A stretch of 64,000 nucleotides of DNA from Kitasatospora sp. GP82 (lineage in GTDB: Bacteria > Actinomycetota > Actinomycetes > Streptomycetales > Streptomycetaceae): contig NZ_JARZAJ010000005.1 in the NCBI RefSeq assembly GCF_029892105.1, positions 62,001 to 126,000 of the forward strand, written 5' to 3'. Under the pieces are notes generated by a model. It was not told the origin of the DNA, ran no database searches, and saw nothing but the letters and a program-made list of their open reading frames with translations. Position numbers and translations under genes: made by a program. Within the stretch, counting starts at the first letter, position 1, and the number at the start of each line of letters is the position of its first letter. Shown here one piece after another: positions 11,389 to 19,889 of the stretch.

Positions 11389-11702
11389 TAGAAGCCGCCC
11401 CGGCTGCCGAGGTCGGGGTTGCCGACCTCGACGCTGCTGCCGGTGCGGGTGTCCTTCGGGGTCAGAGAGACCGTGATCTTGTGGCTGCGCTGGTGGGAGA
11501 TGCCTGCCTCGGTGTCGGCGGAGAGGACCCAGGCCTTGATACCGCCCTTGCCTCTGGCCTCGCGCTTCAGCTCGACGTTGAAGTCCAGTTGGACCGTCCC
11601 GACTTCGAACTGGATCTCCTGCCCTGCGCCCCTGGCGGCCGCGTCGAGGAGTTGCTGCCGTACCGCCTCGATGGCGTCGGCCAGTTCGATCCGCGCTTCC
11701 AT
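11388..11702 (-). CDS. Trypco2-type protein (trypsin-co-occurring domain 2)
   Basis: The 104-aa protein has an N-terminal amphipathic helix (IELADAIEAVRQQLLDAAA) and then a beta-rich domain (IQFEVGTVQLDFNVELKRE, IKAWVLSAD, HKITVSLTPK). This matches the trypco2 domain described by Aravind and co-workers as a partner of trypsin-fused NTPase conflict systems. It is the first gene of a two-gene unit and its stop overlaps the trypsin-NACHT start, so a stoichiometric link is expected. It may regulate or recruit the protease. A GGGG-containing ribosome site lies 6 bases before the ATG. Assignment is from sequence pattern plus context. Confidence 0.8.
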   Translation of the reverse strand: MEARIELADAIEAVRQQLLDAAARGAGQEIQFEVGTVQLDFNVELKREARGKGGIKAWVLSADTEAGISHQRSHKITVSLTPKDTRTGSSVEVGNPDLGSRGGF

Positions 11703-11742
11703 CTGCTGCCCCTGTCTCCCTTGTAGTGCACTGGAGTTGAGG

Positions 11743-12897
11743 CTAGAGGAGGGCGAGGAACGCCGCCATGGCCTCCGTGATCTCCTTGGCCGTCCAGTCC
11801 AGGGCCTCGGCGGCGACGGTGACCTCGATCATCGAGTGTCCGGCGAGGCCGGGCAGGCCGGGTTCGCTCCAGCCCCAGAAGAGGGCGAGGCCCTCTTCCT
11901 CGGCGAGGCGCAGGCCGGCCTCGTCCAGGTCCTTCGCGGGGTGCGGGAGCCAGAGTTGGAACTGGTGGGTGTGCGGGGGCTCCGGGAAGACCCGGGCGCC
12001 GGGGACTTCGGCGAGGGCGGCGGCGACGGTTCTGGCGTGCGCCACGTATGCGTCCAGGCGCGGGAGTTCACTGCCCAGTCCGGCAAGGGCGGCCAGCGCG
12101 GCGGGCCACTGCTGGAAGAGCTGGCCGCCGTACCGGTGGCGCCAGGAGCGGGCCTCGCGGACGAAGTCCTCGGGTCCCGCGAGGGCGGCACCGCTGATGC
12201 CGCCGAGGGTCTTGTAGAAGGAGACGTACACCGAGTCGGCCAGGTCGGCGATCTGGGGCAGGGTGCGGCCCAGGTGCGAGGTGGACTCCCAGAGCCGGGC
12301 GCCGTCGAGGTGGACGGCCGCGCCTCGTTCCCTGGCGGCGGCGGTGAGCGAGACCAGCTCGGGCCAGGTCGGCAGCAGGAATCCGACGTCGCGGAGCGGG
12401 AGTTCGACCATCAGGGTGCCGAAGTTCTCACCCAGGTCGAGGAGTTCGGTGGCGGTGGGGAGTCTGGGGCCGGTGGTCGGCCAGACGGCGTCCAGGCCGC
12501 TCAGCCGGGCGTACGCTCTGCGCTCGTGCACCTCGGTGTGGGCCAGCGGGTGCATCGCCACGGTGTGGTTGCCGCTGCGTTCGGCCCAGATCCGCAGGGC
12601 GACCTGCTGGGCCATGGTGCCGGTCGGGAAGAAGAGCGCGTCGGGCTTGCCGAGCAGGTCGGCGACCCGGCCTTCGAGCGTTCGAACAAGCCCGTCGCCG
12701 TAGAAGTCGGGGCTCTGGTCGAGGTCGTACACCGCAGCGCCGTCGGTGGACGGCTCGTGCAGTGCGGACAGTGCGGTCAGCCGCTCGCGGATGCTCTGCG
12801 GACGTACGCCCGAGAGCAGCCGCTCGCTGCGGCGGAACGCGGCGAACCGGCGCTCGCGCGGGCCGCCGGTGGACGCGGTGTCAGGTTCGTAACCCAT
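11743..12897 (-). CDS. Threonine aldolase / beta-eliminating lyase family PLP enzyme
   Basis: The 384-aa fold-type I PLP enzyme has the early DFYGDGLVRTLEGRVADLLG and FFPTGTMAQQVALR segments of the low-specificity threonine aldolase family, the Asp that contacts the cofactor ring nitrogen in AAVHLDGARLWE, and the Schiff-base lysine in SVYVSFYKTLGG. Family members cleave beta-hydroxy amino acids (threonine to glycine plus acetaldehyde) or catalyse related eliminations. The ATG at 12897 is chosen because GGGGAT precedes it; an upstream GTG would add 34 unconserved residues. It is probably transcribed alone, and the exact substrate is not shown. Confidence 0.85.
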   Translation of the reverse strand: MGYEPDTASTGGPRERRFAAFRRSERLLSGVRPQSIRERLTALSALHEPSTDGAAVYDLDQSPDFYGDGLVRTLEGRVADLLGKPDALFFPTGTMAQQVALRIWAERSGNHTVAMHPLAHTEVHERRAYARLSGLDAVWPTTGPRLPTATELLDLGENFGTLMVELPLRDVGFLLPTWPELVSLTAAARERGAAVHLDGARLWESTSHLGRTLPQIADLADSVYVSFYKTLGGISGAALAGPEDFVREARSWRHRYGGQLFQQWPAALAALAGLGSELPRLDAYVAHARTVAAALAEVPGARVFPEPPHTHQFQLWLPHPAKDLDEAGLRLAEEEGLALFWGWSEPGLPGLAGHSMIEVTVAAEALDWTAKEITEAMAAFLALL

Positions 12898-13009
12898 CCG
12901 CTGATAATCCCCGATCCGGCCCCGGCGCAACATGCCCCGGACACCGACGGTTGCAGGTGATGTGCCCAGGGGCGGGCCGGACAGGGGCGCGGGGCTCACC
13001 CTCGGTACG

Positions 13010-14575
13010 TCAGCGCGGCGGATACAGCGAGTACGCGGGGAAGTTGCCGTACAGCTTCTCGTCCGCGCCCTCGGGGCCGTAGGTGACGGCCCTGACCAGG
13101 AGGTCGCCGCCGACGAAGGCGCCTTTCCAGGACGCGCCGAGACCGCCGAAGACCTCCTCGCGGTCGCCCCGGCTGCGCGGCCTGTTGATGCCGATCTTGA
13201 AGGCGTGCAGGTCGGGGGCGATCCGGTCGGCGAAGGCGAGGTCGTCGGTGGCGAGCGAGGCGACCAGCGAGCCGTTGCCCGCGTTCATCGCGGCGAGCAG
13301 CTCGGCCTCGGTGTCCACCAGGACGATGGAGTCCAGCGGGCCGAAGGGCTCGGAGTGGTGCAGGGCCCAGTTGGCGGGCGGGTCGAGGACGGCGGCGGGC
13401 GCGAGATAGGCGTCGAGGGACTGACCGGCCAGGAAGTGGCCGTCGGCGAGGCTCCCCCGGTGCAGCGGGACGGCCCGTCCTGCCACGGCGGCGTCGAACC
13501 CGGCGCGGAGCTCGGCGGCCTTGGCCGCGTGGATGACCGGCCCGAAGTCGAGGTCCGGCAGCGGGTCCTCGGGGGCGGCGACGGCCAGGGGATGGCCGAA
13601 CCGCAGACTGCCCAGGACACCGAGGTAGGTCTCCAGGAAGGCCGGGAAGAGCGTGCGCTGGACGACATAGCGGGGGTAGGCGGTACAGCGCTGCTTGGCG
13701 TACTCGAAGCCCTTGCGCAGGTGGGCGGCGAGGGTCGGCCAGTCGGTGAAGTCCCAGATGCCCCAGGCGTTGAGGCCCTCCTGCTCCAGGAAGTGCCGGC
13801 GGCCGAGGTCGGCGAGGGCGGTCGCGGCCTTGCGGCCGTTGGCCCGGCCGCCGACGAAGGCGAGTGCGCCGAGGCCCTCGGCCCGGATCAGCGCGTCGGC
13901 GATCCGGCCGCCCATGCCGGAGAGCAGGGTGACGGGCAGCCCGGCGCGGTGCATCACGGCGTGGGCGAGGGTGAGGCAGTGGAAACCGCCCTGCGAAGGG
14001 GTCTTGGCGACCACCGCGTTTCCGGCCAGCAGCTGCACCAGTTCGGCGTGCACCTGGACGCTCATCGGGTAGTTCCAGCTGGCGATGTTGGAGACCGGCC
14101 CCGGCAGGGGCCCGCGTTGGACACCACCGGGGCCGTCCAGCTGGCGCTCGATGTTGTCGAGGTACCAGCGGACGCCGTCCAGCGCCCGGTCCGCGTCGGC
14201 GCAGGCGAGCCGCCAGGGCTTGCCGATCTCCCAGACCAGCAGCAGGGCGAGCAGGTCGCGCTGCTCGGCGAGGCCGTCCACCGCCGCGGCGACCCGGGCC
14301 TTGCGCTCGTCCAGGGGGACCCTTCCCCAGGCCGTGTGCTGCTCGATGGCGAAGGCGACGGCCCGCTGTGCCTCCTCGATGCCGACCCGGGGCGGCCCGG
14401 CGATCCGGGTTCCGTCCACGGGTGTGGTGTGTTCGCCGGGGGTGCCGACGGCTCGCCATTCGCCGCGGACCAGGTTGAGCAGCCGGTCGGGGGCGAAGGC
14501 TTCGGGCGCGGTCCGTACGCAGCGGGCGTACGTCTCGTCCCAGGATGTGCCGGGCTTGAGCTGCGGTGCCGTCAT
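13010..14575 (-). CDS. Aldehyde dehydrogenase family protein
   Basis: The 521-aa protein has the aldehyde dehydrogenase fold: a linker and NAD(P)-binding Rossmann region with VSNIASWNYPMSVQ and GNAVVAKTPSQGG, then the catalytic domain with candidate nucleophile Cys in YAKQRCTAYPRYVVQR. A C-terminal LHHSEPFGPLDSIVLVDT matches the usual EPFGPV motif. The family glutamate motif is atypical (EQEGLNAWG instead of ELGGK), so this is a divergent branch rather than a betaine or succinate-semialdehyde type. The ATG at 14575 follows GGAGG by 8 bases; the longer ORF start at 14917 lacks one. Substrate unknown. Confidence 0.85.
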   Translation of the reverse strand: MTAPQLKPGTSWDETYARCVRTAPEAFAPDRLLNLVRGEWRAVGTPGEHTTPVDGTRIAGPPRVGIEEAQRAVAFAIEQHTAWGRVPLDERKARVAAAVDGLAEQRDLLALLLVWEIGKPWRLACADADRALDGVRWYLDNIERQLDGPGGVQRGPLPGPVSNIASWNYPMSVQVHAELVQLLAGNAVVAKTPSQGGFHCLTLAHAVMHRAGLPVTLLSGMGGRIADALIRAEGLGALAFVGGRANGRKAATALADLGRRHFLEQEGLNAWGIWDFTDWPTLAAHLRKGFEYAKQRCTAYPRYVVQRTLFPAFLETYLGVLGSLRFGHPLAVAAPEDPLPDLDFGPVIHAAKAAELRAGFDAAVAGRAVPLHRGSLADGHFLAGQSLDAYLAPAAVLDPPANWALHHSEPFGPLDSIVLVDTEAELLAAMNAGNGSLVASLATDDLAFADRIAPDLHAFKIGINRPRSRGDREEVFGGLGASWKGAFVGGDLLVRAVTYGPEGADEKLYGNFPAYSLYPPR

Positions 14576-15079
14576 GGGGAGGTCCTCCGGTCGGGGAAGG
14601 GGTGCTCGAACAGGACGGGTGCTGCCGTGGTACGGCCAGCGTGGCACGAGGGGGCCGAGGGGGAACAGCAGGCGGGTCGGTACCGGGTCGGTGGAACTGT
14701 GTCGCGGTTCACGCTTCCGGGCCCGAAAAGCCGGGCAGCCGACCACCGTTCGGACACCTCGGGTGGCGATTGTCACAGCCCGCAATCCCGGTACGAGGCC
14801 CGGTAGTAGCCGGGCACTGCCCTCCTGGGCCATGAAACGGCCCGGCCGTCCGGGACTTCGGTCCCACCCGCGAGCCAGCCGAGTCCCGCGGAGCGGATGA
14901 TCCAATCGAAAGATCATCGAGCGGAGCGTCCGGAGATCGCCGGGCGTGGGGACTACATGCCGTAGTAGGTCGTGGGTTTTGGGTCTCCCGCCGTGGCGGC
15001 TTAGATCTGTCTGTCCCCAGCCCGACGAGCCTCAGCGGCCCCGTTGCGGGCTGCTCCCGTCCCTGAGGTGCTGCACCCG
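14576..15079. other. Intergenic region, divergent aldehyde dehydrogenase and M23 peptidase
   Basis: About 500 bases without a supported gene. A small hairpin GATGATC-N9-GATCATC sits at 14896-14918. I looked for a c-di-AMP (ydaO-type) riboswitch, because such switches control peptidoglycan hydrolases in actinobacteria, and could not identify its conserved blocks. Confidence 0.4.
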
Positions 15080-16012
15080 ATGCCTTCCCGCCATACCGTC
15101 CGCCGCAGGCTTGCCGAAGCGATCAGCGCCGGAAGCGCCACCACGGCGATCGGCACCCGCAGGCTCGCCGACGCGATCAGTGCCGGAAGTGCCACCGCCG
15201 AGGCCGGCGCCCGCAGGCTCTCCCGTGCGGTCGACGCCCGCACGCCCGACCGCCTCCGCCCGGCCGTCCGGTGGGTGCAGGAACGCCGGGCGGTGGCGGC
15301 CTGGAGCGGCGCCACCGCGGTGGCCTTCGGCGCCCTGCTGCTGCCCGGCAGCGCCGCGGCGCTGACCGTGCACCCCACCACCCCCGGCAGCTCGGCCTTC
15401 ACCGCACCCGCTGTGCCGTTCCACCAGCCCGCGCTGGTGCAGGTGTCCAAGCCCTCCTCGTACGAGCTGCCGCGTTCGGTCGACGTCCACGAGGCCGTCA
15501 CGGTGGCGGCCAACCTGGCACCGAGCACCGCCGGGGCCCCCGAACCCGCCGCCGGACCCGCCGCCGAAACGGCCGCTCCCGCACCGGCCCCCGCGTCCGC
15601 ACCTGCCTGGTCCGCCCCGGCCCCGGGCGCGTCGATCAGCAACCCGTTCGGCAAGCTCAACCGGTCGTACGCCGCCGGCTACCACACCGGTGTGGACTTC
15701 GCGGTGTCTCCCGGTACGCCGCTGCTCGCGGTCGGCCGGGCCACCGTGGTCTCGGCCGCCTGGGACGGCGCATACGGCAAGGAGGTCGTGCTGCGGCTGG
15801 CGGACGGCCACTTCGCCCAGTACGCGCACATGTCCTCGCTGGAGGTGAACGCCGGACAGGCGGTGTCGGCGGGTCAGGAGATCGGCCGCTCCGGCACCAC
15901 CGGGAACTCCACCGGGCCGCACCTGCACTTCGAGATCCGCAGCGCCAACCGGTACGCGGCGGTCGTGGACCCGATCGCCTACCTCTCGGCGCACGGGGTC
16001 AGCGACTTCTGA
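15080..16012 (+). CDS. Secreted M23-family (LytM-type) peptidoglycan endopeptidase
   Basis: The C-terminal ~110 residues form a complete M23 domain: zinc ligands in YHTGVDFAV (HxxxD), the core sequence GYGKE-like (AYGKEVVLRL), and the second metal/catalytic motif HLHFEI preceded by GNSTGPH. The N-terminal half has Arg/Ala-rich repeats and one hydrophobic segment (VAAWSGATAVAFGALLLPGSAAA), which I read as a secretion signal or membrane anchor, then a Pro/Ala-rich linker. It would cut peptide cross-links in the cell wall. The start at 15080 (MPSRHTV) is chosen over 15044 for its GAGG site; both are possible. A 12-bp terminator hairpin follows the gene. Confidence 0.88.
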   Translation: MPSRHTVRRRLAEAISAGSATTAIGTRRLADAISAGSATAEAGARRLSRAVDARTPDRLRPAVRWVQERRAVAAWSGATAVAFGALLLPGSAAALTVHPTTPGSSAFTAPAVPFHQPALVQVSKPSSYELPRSVDVHEAVTVAANLAPSTAGAPEPAAGPAAETAAPAPAPASAPAWSAPAPGASISNPFGKLNRSYAAGYHTGVDFAVSPGTPLLAVGRATVVSAAWDGAYGKEVVLRLADGHFAQYAHMSSLEVNAGQAVSAGQEIGRSGTTGNSTGPHLHFEIRSANRYAAVVDPIAYLSAHGVSDF

Positions 16013-16028
16013 GCCCGTTCCTCGCACG

Positions 16029-16062
16029 GCGCCCCCTCCGCTTCTCCCGGCGGAGGGGGCGC
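16029..16062 (+). terminator. Terminator after the M23 peptidase
   Basis: A perfect 12-bp inverted repeat (16029-16040 and 16051-16062) sits 17 bases after the stop and is followed by GTTTCTCG repeats. Confidence 0.75.
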
Positions 16063-16112
16063 AGTGTTTCTCGCGGTGTTTCTCGCGGCGTTTCTCGCGG
16101 TGCTTCTCGCGG
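16063..16112. repeat. Four tandem copies of a 12-bp unit
   Basis: The unit GTGTTTCTCGCG (with small variations at three positions) is repeated four times between the M23 terminator and the TetR stop. No coding role is apparent. Confidence 0.7.
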
Positions 16113-16128
16113 CGGAGGGGGCGGTGCG

Positions 16129-16737
16129 TCAGACGTCCGAGGGCTCGATCCTGGCGGCGATCTCCAGTGCGACCGTCAGGGCGGCCTTCATCGCCTCCTC
16201 CACCGTCGAGACCTTGGGCTCGCTGCCTTCGAACCCGCCGGCGACGGACTCCTTGACCAGGAAGAAGGCGGAGTTGATCGAGAACAGCGCCATGGTGGCC
16301 CGGAGCCGGTCCGGGAAGGTAGCGTCGGGTCCCTGGACCAGGCGGATCATCGCCAGCATCCGGTCCTTGAACTCCAGCCCGGCCTTCGAGTCGCGCAGAG
16401 CGGGCTGGTTCTCGTGGAAGAAGCGCAGCAGGGGTGCCCGCGAGGCCATCCCGGCCGCGAATCGACGGACCAGTTCGTCCCGCAGTTCCGGTGACCACTC
16501 CCGCTCCTGGCCCCAGACGATCACCTCGTCGATCGGCGCGGCCATGCTCTCGACGATGCCGTGGACGATGTCGTCCTTGGTCTTGAAGTGGTAGTAGAGG
16601 GCGGCCTTGGTGACCCCGAGCCGGTCGGCGATCTCGCGGAGCGAGGTCTTCTCGTACCCCTGTTCCGAGAAGAGCTCCAGCGCCACGTCGAGGATCCGCG
16701 CCCGGGTGTCGGTGCGGGGGCTCTGCGTCGTACTCAT
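16129..16737 (-). CDS. TetR-family transcriptional regulator
   Basis: The 202-aa protein begins with a TetR helix-turn-helix: TRARILDVALELFSEQGYEKTSLREIADRLGVTKAALYYHFKTKDDI, residues about 12-57. The remainder is the helical ligand-binding domain. It is divergent from an EmrB/QacA-type exporter with 245 bases between start codons, so it almost certainly represses that exporter and itself and is released by an exported drug. A long inverted repeat overlapping the exporter promoter is the probable operator. The ATG at 16737 (MSTTQSP) is preferred over a start 25 codons upstream because the family starts close to the HTH. Confidence 0.92.
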   Translation of the reverse strand: MSTTQSPRTDTRARILDVALELFSEQGYEKTSLREIADRLGVTKAALYYHFKTKDDIVHGIVESMAAPIDEVIVWGQEREWSPELRDELVRRFAAGMASRAPLLRFFHENQPALRDSKAGLEFKDRMLAMIRLVQGPDATFPDRLRATMALFSINSAFFLVKESVAGGFEGSEPKVSTVEEAMKAALTVALEIAARIEPSDV

Positions 16738-16846
16738 GCCGTACTGGCCTGCCTTGTGACTGCGGTGGTGGGGCGGTCGCACGCCGGTTGCGGCGTACCC
16801 CTCGGGCTGCATTCTCCCTGCCCAGGGGCGGTCCGCCGAAACTGGC

Positions 16847-16876
16847 TTGACGCCCGGCTAGTACACAACCTACCGT
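16847..16876 (+). promoter_or_regulatory. HrdB-like promoter of the MFS exporter
   Basis: TTGACG (16847-16852), 18 bases, then TACCGT (16871-16876) is a good vegetative promoter pointing at the exporter gene. Its -35 box lies inside the left arm of the TetR-type inverted repeat. Confidence 0.7.
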
Positions 16877-16907
16877 GCCAGCTGACGATTCACTAGCCGG
16901 TCGTCAA
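16847..16907. promoter_or_regulatory. Probable TetR operator: 16-bp inverted repeat
   Basis: TTGACGCCCGGCTAGT (16847-16862) and ACTAGCCGGTCGTCAA (16892-16907) are reverse complements at 15 of 16 positions, separated by 29 bases that include the -10 box. A repressor bound at both arms would cover the whole exporter promoter. Confidence 0.7.
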
Positions 16908-16982
16908 GTAAGTGGATCGGAAACCCCGCCACCACGGGGCCCCGGGCCCGACGGCCGGCGCCGCGCTTCTGGGAGACGCACC

Positions 16983-18578
16983 ATGTCACAACAGCAGGTC
17001 GAGGCTTCGGCGGACCGACCACCGACCGCCGAGGGGGCGACCGAGCCCGCGCCGAGGTCACACCGCGAGATTCGCCTGGTGATGATCGGCCTGGCGGTCG
17101 CGATGCTGCTGGCGATGCTCGACAACCTGATCGTCGGCACCGCGATGCCGACGATCGTCGGCGATCTGGGCGGCGCCGAGCACCTGTCCTGGGTGGTCAC
17201 CTCGTACACCCTGGCCACCGCCGCCTCCACCCCGATCTGGGGCAAGCTCGGCGACCTCTACGGCCGCAAGGGCACCTTCCTCACCTCGATCGTGATCTTC
17301 CTGCTGGGCTCGGCGCTCTCCGGCCTCTCGCAGAGCATGACCCAGCTGATCGCGTTCCGCGCCGTCCAGGGCCTGGGCGCCGGCGGTCTGATGGTCGGCG
17401 TGATGTCGATCATGGGCGCGCTGGTCCCGCCGCGCGACCGCGGCAAGTACCAGGGCATGTTCGCCGCCGTGATGGCCCTCGCCACCATCGGCGGTCCGCT
17501 GGTCGGCGGCTTCATCACCGACCACCTGAACTGGCACTGGACCTTCTACATCAACCTGCCGCTCGGCCTGGTCGCGCTCGCGTTCATCGTGGTCACCCTG
17601 AAGCTGCCCAAGGTCCGCTCCAACGCCAAGATCGACTACGTCGGCGCGATCCTGCTCACCGCCGGCATCACCTCGCTGGTCCTGATCACAACCTGGGGCG
17701 GCCAGCAGTACGCCTGGGGCTCGAAGCAGATCCTCGGCCTGGCCGCGCTCGCCGTCGCCTCGCTGATCGCCTTCTGCTACGTCGAGCAGCGGGTCGACGA
17801 GCCGATGCTCCCGCTCGGCCTGTTCCGCAACCGCAACTTCGCCATGGTCTCGCTGATCGGCTTCATCGTCGGTTTCGCGATGTTCGGCGCCGTCACCTTC
17901 CTGCCGCTCTACCAGCAGACCGTGCAGGGCGCCTCGGCGACCAACTCCGGCCTGCTGCTGATGCCGATGATGTTCGGCATGCTGGTGGTCTCGCTGGTGG
18001 TCGGCCAGGTCGTCACCAAGACCGGCAAGTACCGGATCTTCCCGATCATCGGCACCGTCGTGATGGGTGGCGGCTCGCTGCTGCTCTCCACCCTCTCCAC
18101 CGACACCAGCCGGTTCACCTCCTCCTGCTACATGGTGGTGCTCGGCGCCGGCATGGGCTTCCTGATGCAGATCACCATGCTGGTCGCCCAGAACAGCGTG
18201 GAGCTCAAGGACATGGGCGTGGCCAGCTCCACCGCCACCCTGTTCCGGACCATCGGCGGCTCCTTCGGTGTCGCCCTGTTCGGCGCCCTCTTCAACAACC
18301 GGGTCACCGCGACCATGAAGGAGCGCCTGCCGAACCAGCCCGCCGGGGCCAAGGGCGGCGGCATGAGCCAGACCAGCCCGGAGGCCCTGCGCGCGCTCCC
18401 GGCCCCCGTCCAGGACGCGTACCACCACGCCGTCTCCAACGGCATCCACACCGTCTTCCTTTGGGGCGCCGTGGTCAGCGTCGTCGCCGTCGCGGCCTCG
18501 CTCTTCCTGCGCGAGGTCCCGCTGCGGGGCGCCGGCAAACCGTCGCCCGAGCAGTCCATGGAGGCCGCGGCGGTCTGA
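16983..18578 (+). CDS. EmrB/QacA-family MFS drug exporter (14 TM helices)
   Basis: The 531-aa polytopic membrane protein has the motifs of DHA2 drug:H+ antiporters: the first-helix segment MLLAMLDNLIVGTAMPTIV (motif D1), GKLGDLYGRKGTF (motif A) and GLGAGGLMVG, followed by GGPLVGGFITDHLNWHWTFYINLP (motif C and helix 6). About 14 hydrophobic segments can be counted. It would export toxic compounds or antibiotics using the proton gradient. The ATG at 16983 follows GGGAGA. The divergent TetR and the long inverted repeat in the promoter indicate inducible repression. The substrate is not predictable from sequence. Confidence 0.93.
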   Translation: MSQQQVEASADRPPTAEGATEPAPRSHREIRLVMIGLAVAMLLAMLDNLIVGTAMPTIVGDLGGAEHLSWVVTSYTLATAASTPIWGKLGDLYGRKGTFLTSIVIFLLGSALSGLSQSMTQLIAFRAVQGLGAGGLMVGVMSIMGALVPPRDRGKYQGMFAAVMALATIGGPLVGGFITDHLNWHWTFYINLPLGLVALAFIVVTLKLPKVRSNAKIDYVGAILLTAGITSLVLITTWGGQQYAWGSKQILGLAALAVASLIAFCYVEQRVDEPMLPLGLFRNRNFAMVSLIGFIVGFAMFGAVTFLPLYQQTVQGASATNSGLLLMPMMFGMLVVSLVVGQVVTKTGKYRIFPIIGTVVMGGGSLLLSTLSTDTSRFTSSCYMVVLGAGMGFLMQITMLVAQNSVELKDMGVASSTATLFRTIGGSFGVALFGALFNNRVTATMKERLPNQPAGAKGGGMSQTSPEALRALPAPVQDAYHHAVSNGIHTVFLWGAVVSVVAVAASLFLREVPLRGAGKPSPEQSMEAAAV

Positions 18579-18585
18579 CCGACCG

Positions 18586-18651
18586 CACTGGGCACCCGAT
18601 CAGCCAGGCAGCGCCTCAGGTGGTACCTCGCTGATCGGGCGCCCAAAGTGC
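18586..18651. terminator. Bidirectional terminator, MFS exporter / mutY
   Basis: Arms 18590-18604 and 18630-18644 pair over 15 bp with one mismatch, extended by GCACT/AGTGC at the base of the stem, between the convergent exporter and mutY. Confidence 0.75.
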
Positions 18652-18716
18652 TAAAGAGCGCCCGGTCGTTCGCGCAGTTCACCGCGCCCCTCTTGCGCTC
18701 CTCGCGTGCGAAAGCG

Positions 18717-19610
18717 CTACTGCGGGAGGCGGTACACGCCGGGGGCGACCGGCTCGACCAGGCCGTCCGCGACCAGGCCGTCCAGCGCCCGCGCCCGCTG
18801 CACGGCCTCGGGCCAGACCGCGTCCAGCCGCGCCTGCGGCACCTCGCCGTGCGCCTCCCGCAGAACGGCCAGCAGCTTGCCCCGCACCTGCCGGTCCGTG
18901 CCCTCGTACGACTGGCCGCGCCGCGCCGGGCCCTCGTACGGCGGCCGGCCCGCACGCTGCCAGGCGCAGTGGCGCAGCAGCGGACACGCCTCGCACTCGG
19001 GGCTGCGGGCGGTACAGACCAGTGCGCCGAGCTCCATCACGCCGACCGCCCAGGTGGCGGCGGTCTCGGCGGTGGCGGGCAGGTACTCGGTCGCGGTACG
19101 GCGCTCGGCGGCGGTGGTCGCCTGGGCGGGGTACTCGACGCCCGTCACGGCGCGGGCGAAGACCCGGCGGACGTTGGTGTCCAGCACCACGTGCCGCTGC
19201 CGGAAGGCGAAGGAGGCGACGGCGGCGGCCGTGTACTCGCCGACCCCGGGCAGCGCCAGCAGCGCCGCATGGTCGTCGGGCACCCGGCCGCCGTGCTGCT
19301 CGGTGATCGCGACGGCGGCGGCGTGCAGCCGCAGCGCCCGGCGCGGGTAGCCGAGGCGGCCCCACATCCGGACGGCCTCGCCGGGGGCGTCGGTGGCCAG
19401 GTCAGCCGGGGTGGGCCAGCGTTCCAGCCAGACGGCGTAGGCGGGGAGGACCCGCTTGACCGGCGTCTGCTGGAGCATGAACTCGCTCACCATGACCGCC
19501 CACGGCGAGGCGTCCGGTGTCCGCCAGGGGAGATCGCGGGCGTTGGCCTCGTACCAGTCGAGCACGGTCGAGTGGAGCAGCGGGGCGGGGGTGGAGGTGA
19601 TGGCAGCCAT
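18717..19610 (-). CDS. mutY: A/G-specific adenine DNA glycosylase
   Basis: The 297-aa HhH-GPD glycosylase shows the MutY signature SEFMLQQTPV with catalytic Glu43, the helix-hairpin-helix LPGVGEYTAAAV followed by catalytic Asp144 (VVLDTNVRRV), and a complete 4Fe-4S loop with Cys199, Cys206, Cys209 and Cys215 (spacing 6-2-5). MutY removes adenine paired with 8-oxoguanine and prevents G-to-T mutations. The C-terminus is short, with no clear NUDIX-like 8-oxoG recognition domain, as in many actinobacterial MutY proteins. A GAAGGG site precedes the ATG. Confidence 0.95.
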   Translation of the reverse strand: MAAITSTPAPLLHSTVLDWYEANARDLPWRTPDASPWAVMVSEFMLQQTPVKRVLPAYAVWLERWPTPADLATDAPGEAVRMWGRLGYPRRALRLHAAAVAITEQHGGRVPDDHAALLALPGVGEYTAAAVASFAFRQRHVVLDTNVRRVFARAVTGVEYPAQATTAAERRTATEYLPATAETAATWAVGVMELGALVCTARSPECEACPLLRHCAWQRAGRPPYEGPARRGQSYEGTDRQVRGKLLAVLREAHGEVPQARLDAVWPEAVQRARALDGLVADGLVEPVAPGVYRLPQ

Positions 19611-19846
19611 GACCCTTCGATCCTCCCACGGCCTCGGCCCCGCCGGGTCCGTCTCCCGGCAAGGAGATCACCGGCGGTCCGGCCTTCCCCGATCCGCTCC
19701 AGGCTCTGCTTCCGACTCCACGGGCCTCCGCAGGGAACCGTGAAGAAACGGCACACCTTGATCGCCGACGAACGAAACGCATCCCGCCTGCGTCCCTCGT
19801 CCGGGGGAAATGACGGATCATGTGAATGAAGCGACGCAGGGGCAGT

Positions 19847-19860
19847 GTTGATGCATCAAC
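19847..19860. promoter_or_regulatory. 14-bp perfect palindrome upstream of the surface-protein gene
   Basis: GTTGATGCATCAAC lies 30 bases before the likely start codon of the next gene and directly upstream of its -10 box (TAGAGT, 19878-19883). The position fits an operator or activator site. Confidence 0.45.
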
Positions 19861-19889
19861 GGGTGCTTGCAGTCTCGTAGAGTTTGCGC

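Noticed and set aside
12932-14806. 624-codon plus-strand frame opposite the aldehyde dehydrogenase
   Set aside because: Gly/Val/Glu-rich antisense shadow; the minus strand encodes a complete aldehyde dehydrogenase with catalytic Cys and ribosome site.
14576-15079. c-di-AMP (ydaO) riboswitch before the M23 peptidase
   Set aside because: Expected from biology, but the conserved blocks of the aptamer could not be found by eye; a covariance search would decide.
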